In this document: one piece after another, positions 14,947 through 22,859 of the stretch | Layout: every line of letters starts with the position of its first letter | Numbering within the stretch: the first letter of the stretch is position 1 | Origin: Promethearchaeota archaeon | GTDB lineage: Archaea; Asgardarchaeota; Lokiarchaeia; Sigynarchaeales; SOKP01 | Direction of reading: 5' to 3' | Length of the DNA stretch: 23,168 nucleotides | Assembly (NCBI GenBank): GCA_030605085.1 | Contig: JAUWBH010000093.1 | Location: 1-23,168, forward strand | Program-made: the position numbers and the translations under genes | Notes under the pieces: generated by a model | Database searches by the model: none | The model's input: only the letters and a program-made list of their open reading frames with translations | Told to the model about the DNA's origin: nothing

Positions 14947-15318
14947 ATGAATGCTCAAGAATTTATTGATAGACTAAATAATGCGCAGGATTTAATATCT
15001 CAAGAGAAATTTAAAGATGCGAATGTCATTCTTGAAGATCTCAGAGAAATTGAAAAAAAAGGCGATTTTAACTACAGCCTAACGCATAAGCTATATCAAC
15101 TTATTTCAAATTCGCGTTCACTTTATAATCAGCAAGTAATTTTAAAATATATTGGAGTTTTATCTAAAAATAAGAAATCAATAACTTTTCACGAGATAAA
15201 CGAAAAAATAAAGAACGAAGTAAATATTGACGAATTAATCTTAAAACGTGAGATTGAGTTATTAATTTTAAGAGGATTGTTACAAGCTAAAATAGCAGGA
15301 AATGAAATTATATTTTAA
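14947..15318 (+). CDS. small helical protein with PCI/winged-helix-like C-terminus
   Basis: A 123-residue protein. ATG 14947 is preferred; TTG 14941 is two codons earlier. The N-terminal half is helical (QEFIDRLNNAQDLISQEKF). The C-terminal half reads like the winged-helix end of PCI proteins: SITFHEINEKIKNEVNIDEL, then ILKREIELLILRGLLQAKIAGNEIIF. PCI domains (proteasome lid, COP9 signalosome, eIF3) have the same plan of an 'I-x-F-x-E-I' helix, a Glu-containing recognition helix, and a final 'G-L-I-x-A-K-I' wing. Without a structural or profile search this remains a resemblance, and a simple winged-helix protein is the alternative. No close promoter or ribosome binding site was identified. 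Confidence 0.6.
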   Translation: MNAQEFIDRLNNAQDLISQEKFKDANVILEDLREIEKKGDFNYSLTHKLYQLISNSRSLYNQQVILKYIGVLSKNKKSITFHEINEKIKNEVNIDELILKREIELLILRGLLQAKIAGNEIIF

Positions 15319-15337
15319 CACATTTGGTGCATAACAT

Positions 15338-15718
15338 TTAACTTAATAATACCAATATTACAATAACCACCAAAATAATAATCGTGATGTTGCAAAGGAG
15401 GACTCCAAAGATTCTTGGTCTATGTCTCATTTTCCTTCTAACTTTACTGGCATTCATGTCCTTCCCTCTAAAATGCACTAGTTTTTTTTCTTCCTTTATA
15501 TCTTTTTCACTAGGCTTTTCCTCGCTAATTTCCACTTCACTAATTATTTCTTCTTCTGGGGCAGTAATATCTTCATCATCAATTATTTCTAGGTCGCTCA
15601 TTCTTTCTTCTTTTAATTTTTCTTCTTTTTTTATTTCCTTTTTGCTTTTCTTTTTTTTTCCACTTATTTCCGTCGCCGTATCTACTGTCTCATTTGGATT
15701 TCTTTTATTACCAGACAC
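15338..15718 (-). CDS. acidic, tail-anchored membrane protein
   Basis: A 126-residue protein. Residues 1-90 are low complexity and strongly charged (KKKKSKKEIKKEEKLKEER, then DDEDITAPEEEIISEVEISEE). A basic stretch follows (KVRRKMRHRPR), and one membrane helix of about 22 residues (VLLCNITIIILVVIVILVLLS) ends the chain. This is the layout of a C-terminally tail-anchored protein with its bulk in the cytoplasm. No enzyme motif or family is recognised. It ends 19 bp from the convergent PCI-like gene and starts 46 bp from the HEAT gene on the other strand. Confidence 0.7.
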   Translation of the reverse strand: MSGNKRNPNETVDTATEISGKKKKSKKEIKKEEKLKEERMSDLEIIDDEDITAPEEEIISEVEISEEKPSEKDIKEEKKLVHFRGKDMNASKVRRKMRHRPRIFGVLLCNITIIILVVIVILVLLS

Positions 15719-15764
15719 TTGTTAAAACCCTCTATTTTGAACTAGTTTGTAATTGTTATTTATA

Positions 15765-16538
15765 ATGATTAATATTCTATTTAATGTTTCTAGATTCCTT
15801 AACTTAGTATCAGATTTAATATTTAAAAGAACTTTAGATAGTATAATACAATCATTTTTTCTGAAAAGAGTTAAGATGTTTGCAGCGTTGACACCAAAAA
15901 AGATTTGTGAAGATGTTGCAAATAACGCTTTAAGTAAAGAGGCGGCTACAGGGGCTCTGATCTCTATAATTGATGGAAGCATCGATACTACTGTCAGAGC
16001 TAAATGTATTGAGGCGTTCGGGAAATTAAATTTAAAAAGTGAAAAAATTTATAAAATCATTGAAAACAGTTTAATATCAGATGAGAACTCCGTAGTAAGG
16101 AGAGCTGCTGCTAAAGTTCTATTCAAAAAATTTTCTAAAAAATATAATATTCTCCCTTTTAAATGGGCAGTTCAAAATGAAAAATCCGCAATTGTAATAA
16201 GAATTCTTATAGATTTATTTAATAGCGATCCACAGTTCTTCATGTTAAAGAAAACTCTAATTAAAAGACTTGAAGATATTTACCATATCATTCCAGGAGA
16301 AATAAATCTTTTTTTAAATTTGGAAGTGTTATACTCGGAATTCGCAAGCGAACCAGAATATAAAGTAGGGGCTTCTTGGTTTAGAATCATAAATATGTTA
16401 AATGATTTTCCCGATTCTATTGGTTTAATCCAAAGATTATATTACCTAAAATTAGGCGGTGATAAATTAAAACCGCTACCAAAAACCGTGAGTTCTCTCT
16501 CGAATCTTAGGAATTACTTTATAAAAGCTAATAAATAA
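15765..16538 (+). CDS. HEAT-repeat protein ending in a single LRR-like segment
   Basis: A 257-residue protein from ATG 15765 (a TTG at 15753 would add four residues). Residues about 40-120 hold HEAT-type helical pairs: EAATGALISIIDGSIDTTVRA, then CIEAFGKLN and SVVRRAAAKVLFKKFSKKY. The last 25 residues, LKPLPKTVSSLSNLRNYFIK, match one turn of a leucine-rich repeat (LxxLPxxVxxLxNLxxL), and then the frame stops. It looks like the front part of the HEAT-then-LRR proteins that are common in Asgard genomes, shortened just as the LRR array would begin. It is likely a cytoplasmic protein-interaction scaffold. Confidence 0.65.
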   Translation: MINILFNVSRFLNLVSDLIFKRTLDSIIQSFFLKRVKMFAALTPKKICEDVANNALSKEAATGALISIIDGSIDTTVRAKCIEAFGKLNLKSEKIYKIIENSLISDENSVVRRAAAKVLFKKFSKKYNILPFKWAVQNEKSAIVIRILIDLFNSDPQFFMLKKTLIKRLEDIYHIIPGEINLFLNLEVLYSEFASEPEYKVGASWFRIINMLNDFPDSIGLIQRLYYLKLGGDKLKPLPKTVSSLSNLRNYFIKANK

Positions 16539-16921
16539 GATATATTTTTTATAGTCAAAAAAAGCATTAAAATTTTTTTAATGTGTCGCAATTTAAAAAT
16601 TTTTTAATATATAAAAAATTACAAAAGTATAATTGATTTTAAATTTAAACAAAAATTATTGATTTATCTTGTTTTTACAAAATACATACCTCCCAAAAAA
16701 AGATTTTCGTCAACAATTTTTTTATAAATTAATCCAAAAACTTTATAACACCATTTTTGTTTCTTTTCATAATTATTATTATAATTTAAATAAAAACAAG
16801 CTTAAGTAATTCTTGATATAAAATAATTATAAAAACCAAAAGATAAAAAAAAAAAATTGAATTCTTAAAAGATGAATTTTTTTTTTGTAAAAAATAAATT
16901 ATGAAAATCGATTAAGGTGAG
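16539..16921. other. AT-rich intergenic stretch
   Basis: About 380 bp, mostly A and T, between the HEAT and TPR genes. Several TATA-like elements and poly-A/T tracts are seen, any of which could serve the TPR gene. No coding frame, RNA-like fold or repeat was recognised. Confidence 0.6.
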
Positions 16922-17206
16922 ATGTGTATAGTTAGAAAATTCAAAAAGGCACCAATAAAGAAGGATTACAAAGTATTGATTGATAGGGGGGATGAGTTCG
17001 CAGACATGGGTGAATTTAAAGAAGCTATAAAAATCTTCAATGAGGTTTTAAAAATTAACAATAAAGATTTTATGATTTGGGTTAAAAAAGGAAAAGCGCT
17101 AAAAGCTCTTGGAAAAGACGATAAAGCGCTTAAATGCTACATCGAAGCATCGATATTAAATCCAATTTCGCAATTAATAATGAATAATTTAAGGACTATT
17201 ATTTAA
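16922..17206 (+). CDS. small TPR protein
   Basis: A 94-residue protein with two tetratricopeptide repeats: DEFADMGEFKEAIKIFNEVL then KINNKDF (about residues 24-50), and WVKKGKALKALGKDDKALKC then YIEASILNP (about 57-86). The consensus Gly, Ala and Pro positions are conserved. TPR arrays mediate protein-protein contacts. The ATG at 16922 is only one base from AAGGTGA (16914-16920), a spacing shorter than usual for a ribosome binding site, yet no later in-frame ATG keeps both repeats. It is convergent with the LRR gene. It has no operon partner. Confidence 0.75.
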   Translation: MCIVRKFKKAPIKKDYKVLIDRGDEFADMGEFKEAIKIFNEVLKINNKDFMIWVKKGKALKALGKDDKALKCYIEASILNPISQLIMNNLRTII

Positions 17207-17387
17207 AAGATAACTGCAAAGATATAAAATAAAGTGGTAAGATTGAGAAAAAATTATTATAAGATATAATCTTCTATACTGTCCCGCATTCATTAGTTAT
17301 TTTGATTAAAATGTCGAGTGTAAGTTCGTTTAAATTAACCATAATCGAATTTAATTTCCAATTTATTTAAATTGACATTTGCATCAT

Positions 17388-18980
17388 TTAAGATTTTTTT
17401 TTTATTTTTTTCAATTGAACGTGCTGAACTGTAGTCTTTGATGACGGTGATTCATCGTGGAAATCTTCCCCCGCAACACGTATTGTTACTGTCCCATCTT
17501 CACGCAGTTCGTCCACATAACTTCCTTTATGTTGTCCCCAAACTCCCACATCAGTATATTCACATAAATAGGCCATCTTGATGAGAGACCACTCATAGAG
17601 TTCTTTGGGGCGGTAAACTTTCGTCGGCGCAGATTCAAGCAAACCAATCCAGTCACGCTGAATAATAGCTTTATATGGGTCACCACTAGCACGATCTGTT
17701 GTTTGATTCCAGGTTGCTCCTTTATATTCTAAACAAGCCTTAATCCATACCCATGAACCTATACACTCTATAATGATATCGTCAGTTGATGGTCCTTTAT
17801 CCTCAAAATGCCCAAGTGGACTGATCACATCTAATGCTTTAAGCTGCTGCAGCAAGTACTTCTCAAGATCTTTTGTATCCATCCCTTTTATTTTTTCCCT
17901 TTTCTCTTCTTTTTCTTCTTCACTTAACTCTTTCTTTTCTATTTCTTTTGGCTTTTTTCGCTTTTTCTCTTCTAAATCTTTTTTCTTTTTTCTTTTACAA
18001 TATTCTACAAATCTTTTAGGATTATTAGCTTTACCAGACTTGTCTAATCCACCTAATTGATCCAAGAGACTTGCGGGGATATTAGTTCCATCTAATTTTA
18101 ACTCTATCAAATTATCAAGGTTTTCGAAACCTTTAACCTCAGTAACATAAAAATTATAACTAAGGTCCAATTTTTGTAAATTCGAAAGTTCAACTAACCC
18201 TTGAATCTCAGTAATTTGATTATAACCAAGATATAAAGCTTGTAAGTTAGTAAGAGCGTCTAATCCTTGAATTTCATTAATTTCATTATTACCAAGATAT
18301 AAGGCTTGTAAGTTAGTAAGAGCGCCTAACCCTTGAATCTCAGTAATTAGATTATGACCGAGAGTTAAAGTTTGTAATTGAGTAAGTTTCTCTAATCCCT
18401 TAATCTCCTTAATTCGATTATTTTTAAGCTTGAAAACTAGTAAGTTAGTAAGCGTCTCTAATCCTTTAATCTGGGTAATTTTATTATCTTCAAGATGAAA
18501 ATATTGCAAATTAATTAGAGTTTCCAGTCCTTTAATCTTGATAATTTGATTATGCCAGAGATTTAAATGTTGTAAATTCGTAAGATTTTCCAACCCTTTG
18601 ATTTCTTTAATCTGATTCTGGCACAGGGTTAATTCTCTTAATTTCGTAAGGTTTTCTAATCCGTTGATCTCGGTAATATCTGGACGATAATCAATACTTA
18701 ACTCTTCTAAGTTAATGAGCTTATCTATGGAGATATCTACTTTAGGCGAGATGAGATGAGAGATCTTAGGATCATTAAAAATAACGTTAAAGAGTTGTTC
18801 CCTCAGAATTATTTCTTTAATACTTGTAACTCTTTTATGTCTACGATCCGGTACAAATCCGGATAAATTTAATTTTTTAAGTCCTACGCAAACCTTTTTA
18901 ATTGGACATTTCTTATGAAGACTGAGATTTACAAATAATTTTCCGCAATAAGGACACTTTTCTTTCTTTTTTTCTGCCAT
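17388..18980 (-). CDS. C2HC zinc finger + SDS22-type LRR protein with novel C-terminal domain
   Basis: A 530-residue protein from ATG 18980. An N-terminal zinc knuckle CPYCGKLFVNLSLHKKC (Cys9, Cys12, His22, Cys25) is followed by a linker. Then come about nine to ten leucine-rich repeats of 22 residues (about 88-300, unit LTNLQALYLGNNEINEIQGL), of the SDS22 class that in eukaryotes binds protein phosphatase 1. A long Lys/Glu linker follows (about 318-365). The last 165 residues form an unrecognised domain rich in Trp and acids (IIIECIGSWVWIKACLEYKG, then VGVWGQHKGSYVDELREDG). It is likely a cytoplasmic interaction protein. The repeats are very alike at the DNA level, so copy number may be unstable. 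It lies downstream of the FWGHCSNLQVW gene on the same strand. Confidence 0.85.
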   Translation of the reverse strand: MAEKKKEKCPYCGKLFVNLSLHKKCPIKKVCVGLKKLNLSGFVPDRRHKRVTSIKEIILREQLFNVIFNDPKISHLISPKVDISIDKLINLEELSIDYRPDITEINGLENLTKLRELTLCQNQIKEIKGLENLTNLQHLNLWHNQIIKIKGLETLINLQYFHLEDNKITQIKGLETLTNLLVFKLKNNRIKEIKGLEKLTQLQTLTLGHNLITEIQGLGALTNLQALYLGNNEINEIQGLDALTNLQALYLGYNQITEIQGLVELSNLQKLDLSYNFYVTEVKGFENLDNLIELKLDGTNIPASLLDQLGGLDKSGKANNPKRFVEYCKRKKKKDLEEKKRKKPKEIEKKELSEEEKEEKREKIKGMDTKDLEKYLLQQLKALDVISPLGHFEDKGPSTDDIIIECIGSWVWIKACLEYKGATWNQTTDRASGDPYKAIIQRDWIGLLESAPTKVYRPKELYEWSLIKMAYLCEYTDVGVWGQHKGSYVDELREDGTVTIRVAGEDFHDESPSSKTTVQHVQLKKIKKKS

Positions 18981-19065
18981 AATAATTACCAATATAAAAT
19001 TAAATTAGATCTAGTATTGAATCTCATAATAATTAAACTATTCTTTTGTTTAAGTTAACCATATA

Positions 19066-20502
19066 TTAGTTTTCAAAAAGTCCTAGAAAATCCGGATTTT
19101 CCCTTAGAGATTGAAAATATTTAGAGTCCTTAATTGCTATAAATCCCGGATGCCCTTTTTTCTTAGCCTCCTTCAAGTAATAAATCGCTTCATTAATTCT
19201 TTCATTTTTGAGGAAATACCAAGCAAGATTTTCGCAAAAAACGGGATGCATTTCTTCCAGTTTATTCAAAGCATGGTTTATAATATCTTCGAACGTTTCA
19301 TCCATCTTGTCAGCAACTATGTAAGTATCAGTCATATTAACCCAGAGAGACGGGATCATAGTATGGGATCGTTTCTCAGAACTAGGCAAATCTTGAGAAG
19401 GCATTTCAGATTTTACAGCTTTCCAATAATCTTTCGTTAATTTCAAAGCTATTTCGCTCGCTTCTTTTGTTTCTTTCCTATTCAAAGCATAAACCACATT
19501 GGAAAGGGAGTAAGGATATGCTAATACTTCTTCACTATTTAAAGACAAATCGAGATATTTATCTACTATATCATGACGACCAGTTAAAAAAGCAGCCATA
19601 AAAATACCAGTTATATACATTGGTTTAATTCCATTTCGTTCGATTGCTTTCTCGTAGACTGTTATAGTTTTATCCCACCTATTCTTACTTCCATAAAGAT
19701 GTGGTAATACATCATATACTTTATCTGGACAATTATGAAAATCAACGGCTAATTCTAAAATCTGAATCCCCAATTCCACATTTGATTCCTTAGATTTTTG
19801 AACGATAGCATTCGTTTCGAAATCTGTCGGTGTTATTTTAACATTCGCTATATTATAGCCAACATTATACAATGCCATAGCTCTATTTTTCTTAGGGATA
19901 TATTCAATTATCTCTTGTATATACTGAAATGGATTCTTTTCTGTTAATATAAAAATTAATCTAGCGCTTTCTGGTGAGGATTCAAAAATTTTGAGTATTA
20001 TCTCAGAAGTAAAATTACATTCTTTAAAGAGCGTCGAAATCTCTTCCTTATTTAAATAATTTAAATATCCTTTTTTTGCTAAGTAAGTTATTACAGGAAT
20101 ATAACCACTTGCAAATCTTTTTGCAATTTCTTCTTTGAATACCCTCTTAGCAGCTGGATCTCCTGCCTCGGTTAATTTTTTCAATAAAGGAAAAGCCAAA
20201 TTAGAATAAAGAAGACGAGTGTTGTAATCATTCTCTACCCATACTTGTAAATTTGAGCAATGCCCCCAAAACTCGGTTTCGGGAGGGATTTTGATCTGTT
20301 CTCGCTTACTCTCCATTGATCTGTCTAATTTTTCTGCCGCCTCGTCAATCGATTCAATTTCGTCAAAAGATTTAATTTCATCTATAGGAATATTTAATAA
20401 TAAAAATTTACACTGTTTAAAAGGCTCGCCAGCTACATATATTACTGTCTTTTTACTTTCCAGTTTTAACGAAATATAATCATTAATCTTAAATTCTTGC
20501 AT
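19066..20502 (-). CDS. Asgard FWGHCSNLQVW-family protein with TPR-like C-terminus
   Basis: A 478-residue protein. The N-terminus (INDYISLKLESKKTVIYVAG, then CKFLLLNIPIDEI and IESIDEAAEKLDRSME) leads to the block PPETEFWGHCSNLQVWVEN, then NLAFPLLKKLTEAGDPAAKR and VFKEEIAKRFASGY. I recall this series as the standard front end of Lokiarchaeal repeat proteins, often followed by LRRs. Here the rest is helical, with TPR/SEL1-like pairs (for example YNTRLLYSNLAFPLL earlier, and ENLAWYFLKNERINEAIYYL then KEAKKKG at the end). Its job is unknown; an interaction scaffold is likely. It starts at ATG 20502, with TTAGGGTGAAATT-like sequence directly upstream. It precedes the LRR gene by 85 bp on the same strand. 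Confidence 0.75.
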   Translation of the reverse strand: MQEFKINDYISLKLESKKTVIYVAGEPFKQCKFLLLNIPIDEIKSFDEIESIDEAAEKLDRSMESKREQIKIPPETEFWGHCSNLQVWVENDYNTRLLYSNLAFPLLKKLTEAGDPAAKRVFKEEIAKRFASGYIPVITYLAKKGYLNYLNKEEISTLFKECNFTSEIILKIFESSPESARLIFILTEKNPFQYIQEIIEYIPKKNRAMALYNVGYNIANVKITPTDFETNAIVQKSKESNVELGIQILELAVDFHNCPDKVYDVLPHLYGSKNRWDKTITVYEKAIERNGIKPMYITGIFMAAFLTGRHDIVDKYLDLSLNSEEVLAYPYSLSNVVYALNRKETKEASEIALKLTKDYWKAVKSEMPSQDLPSSEKRSHTMIPSLWVNMTDTYIVADKMDETFEDIINHALNKLEEMHPVFCENLAWYFLKNERINEAIYYLKEAKKKGHPGFIAIKDSKYFQSLRENPDFLGLFEN

Positions 20503-20561
20503 AATTTCACCCTAAAAATTAGTTTTATTCTAGGTTAATTTCATAAAATAATTTTAGACTA

Positions 20562-21812
20562 TTATTTCTTACTAATAATATCTTCCAAAATTTCTCCTTT
20601 TGTTTCAGGAATAAAAAATGAAACGAAAAAAATGATAACTGGAAAAATTAAAAATAGTAAAAAGATTTCTCCTAAATTAAAATTAATACTCCATAAAAAT
20701 GACATTAGCAAAGGGATGAAGATCATTCCAAAACTACTAGTAAGTCCAACAAATCCTACGGCAGTACCTCTGAGCTCAGTAGGATGTAATTCAGCAGTAA
20801 TCAACGAGATAACTATTAAAATAATTGCATGACACATGCTTATTATTATTAATCCTATAATAATAAAGACCATATTGCTAATTAATACGAAGAACAAGGC
20901 GCCAATAATGAATAAAACTGTTGATATCTTTATAACGGCTTTCCTTCCCAATTTATCTGCGAGTGGACCACCAAATAAAAATCCAAACAAAAAACTTAAA
21001 TTAACAAATATATCTACGAACGAAATAAAAACTAGTTCCCAATTTTTTTCTATGTAAAGATAATAAACGTAATAGAATCCTATTGTATTAAGCATCACAG
21101 AAATTGAAAATGTTCCAATAATACAAATAATTAAGTTCTTTCGGTGTTTATTTTGAAACAATTCTTTTAAATTCTTTTTATAGCTCTCCCTAAAGAATTT
21201 TTTGCCTTTATTCTTTTCGCTGGAAAATCTTTTAGTTTCTTTCATAAATAAACCTAATAAAACAACAATAACAATACCCGGTAAATTCACTATTATGAAA
21301 AGAAATCGCCAATTGTATATGGGTTGATAGAAGATGTACATTATATTCGCTAAAAGTGCACCTATCATTCCAAGTGCGGTTAAAACGCCATTGGCTCTTC
21401 CTCTATATCTTGCTGGAACTTCTTCCGCAAACATCATTGAAATTATATTTGCTGTAAAAATTGCGTTTAAGAATCTCAATAAAATCAAATATAACAAATT
21501 GGGGGAAAATCCAACTAGCACAGCAGTAATTGAGAAAAAAATACCCTGAATAATTATTATTTTTTTCCTTCCATAAATATCTGAAAGGCTACTAAGCATC
21601 ATACCAATTAGGTATCCAAATGAGCAAATTCCCCCAATAATTCCTATAATAAAGAAATCAATTTCAAATTCTATAGAAATGTTAGGTGTAGTAAGAATAA
21701 TTAAAGAAATTGTGTATATTTGAAAAAATAAGAGGACTGAAAAATATCCCAGTAAAAACGATAAATATCGGTCCCAATTTTCCCTTTCTATATTATTTGA
21801 ATTTATTTCCAT
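20562..21812 (-). CDS. MFS transporter, sugar-porter-like
   Basis: A 416-residue protein with about 12 membrane helices. Both conserved loop motifs of the major facilitator superfamily are present: SDIYGRKKIII between helices 2 and 3 (about residues 78-88), and ADKLGRKAVIK in the matching loop of the second half. ARYRGRANGVL and PTELRGTAVGF follow helices 4 and 10, and PETKGEILEDI ends helix 12, the mark of sugar and organic-acid porters. It works in the cytoplasmic membrane as a proton- or substrate-gradient symporter. The cupin gene upstream on the same strand (74 bp apart) suggests a sugar acid or inositol substrate. It has no missing helix. Confidence 0.9.
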   Translation of the reverse strand: MEINSNNIERENWDRYLSFLLGYFSVLLFFQIYTISLIILTTPNISIEFEIDFFIIGIIGGICSFGYLIGMMLSSLSDIYGRKKIIIIQGIFFSITAVLVGFSPNLLYLILLRFLNAIFTANIISMMFAEEVPARYRGRANGVLTALGMIGALLANIMYIFYQPIYNWRFLFIIVNLPGIVIVVLLGLFMKETKRFSSEKNKGKKFFRESYKKNLKELFQNKHRKNLIICIIGTFSISVMLNTIGFYYVYYLYIEKNWELVFISFVDIFVNLSFLFGFLFGGPLADKLGRKAVIKISTVLFIIGALFFVLISNMVFIIIGLIIISMCHAIILIVISLITAELHPTELRGTAVGFVGLTSSFGMIFIPLLMSFLWSINFNLGEIFLLFLIFPVIIFFVSFFIPETKGEILEDIISKK

Positions 21813-21886
21813 TAATTAAGGTCAAAAAATTAATATTTCGCTTTTTTTTCCTATTTTCTATTTCATAAAACTTTAAATAATGTTTA

Positions 21887-22714
21887 TTAAACTTTTATTG
21901 TTATAGGACTCACAGCATCAACTACTCCAAATGTTGGGATACACCAATAATACATACAAAATCTTAGATCTTTATAAAAAGGTCTAGCAAAATTACTATG
22001 AGCTATATTGCCGGGAAAGAATAACCCTTCTCCATCAGATAAGTCTTTGCATACTGATTGTCCTTCTGTGTTAATGAGATATTGAGAAATGGAATAATTT
22101 TCATCGTCAATACATATAATATAAACTTCAGGATATTCTGGGTGAATATGAGGATATATTTCGATATTCCCTTTATTATTAGCTTCTAAATTTACGCTGG
22201 TTATTACACCTTGCTTTAAGGCTTCATTCGGTATGTTTGTATATCCTGACATGAAATATCTATTTTTTATAGCTGTCCATACGGCTCTATAAGTAGACAT
22301 TTTATTTTTAGAACTGTTTTCCCCACGAGGTATAAACTTTTTAAGATCAAAGTGTTGCACTTCAAAACTAGCTTTAATAGGTTTGTCTATAGTGTAAAAA
22401 TATAAGCATATCTTATATTGTTTATTTGATTTAGAGTCAGTTTTTATTTTTATTTCCTGCCCCGGAGATAGGAAAAAAATATCGAATTGGTGTAAATTAT
22501 ATGGCGTATCGTTATATATTAAAATAGCATCTCCGGATAATAAACACCCGTTTAATAACTCATTCCTTTCTGTTTTTACTTCTAAATCGTTATCAAAATA
22601 AAAATATTGCATTTTAGTATCCATAATTTCTCTTTCAATGATTCCACTTTTAGGATCCTCTAAATATAGAGAATAAAGTTGCGATTTTGTTAAGATTTGG
22701 TTTTGGGAGTTCAT
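21887..22714 (-). CDS. KduI/IolB-like uronate isomerase-family cupin
   Basis: A 275-residue bicupin of the same length as KduI (5-keto-4-deoxyuronate isomerase) and IolB (5-deoxy-glucuronate isomerase). The C-terminal cupin has the zinc pattern HxHx4E as HIHPEYPE, and the later His in FFPGNIAHSNFARP. These four positions match His196, His198, Glu203 and His245 of KduI. The N-terminal half has the degenerate cupin features GCLLSGDAILIYN and FDIFFLSPGQEI. Family members isomerise an open-chain uronate in pectin or inositol breakdown. Which of the two substrates applies cannot be told. I use ATG 22714. A TTG at 22732 lies inside a palindrome. It is probably co-expressed with the MFS gene. Confidence 0.8.
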   Translation of the reverse strand: MNSQNQILTKSQLYSLYLEDPKSGIIEREIMDTKMQYFYFDNDLEVKTERNELLNGCLLSGDAILIYNDTPYNLHQFDIFFLSPGQEIKIKTDSKSNKQYKICLYFYTIDKPIKASFEVQHFDLKKFIPRGENSSKNKMSTYRAVWTAIKNRYFMSGYTNIPNEALKQGVITSVNLEANNKGNIEIYPHIHPEYPEVYIICIDDENYSISQYLINTEGQSVCKDLSDGEGLFFPGNIAHSNFARPFYKDLRFCMYYWCIPTFGVVDAVSPITIKV

Positions 22715-22726
22715 ACTGTTCTGACC

Positions 22727-22741
22727 GTTCAATTTTTGAAC
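22727..22741. promoter_or_regulatory. palindrome GTTCAA-TTT-TTGAAC before the cupin gene
   Basis: A perfect 6-bp inverted repeat with a 3-base centre, 13 bp upstream of the cupin ATG at 22714. A 13-base word containing its right arm (ATTTTTGAACTTT) recurs at 22813-22825, 81 bp away. This arrangement suggests paired binding sites for a regulator of the uptake and catabolism genes. Confidence 0.45.
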
Positions 22742-22851
22742 TTTTTTATTTGTAATTTAACTATCTGATTAAATTTTTTGATTAATTATTGAAAAAGATT
22801 TATACTTTATAGATTTTTGAACTTTAAAAACGAATATTGCGGAAATAATTT

Positions 22852-22859
22852 AAAAAAAA
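22852..22859 (-). terminator. T8 run at the end of the candidate RNA
   Basis: Eight consecutive T on the minus strand directly after a stem-rich, GC-rich segment. Archaeal RNA polymerase stops at such runs. Confidence 0.5.

Noticed and set aside
15722..15982. 86-codon minus frame over the HEAT gene start
   Set aside because: It overlaps the HEAT gene, lacks a usable start context and has no protein-like pattern.
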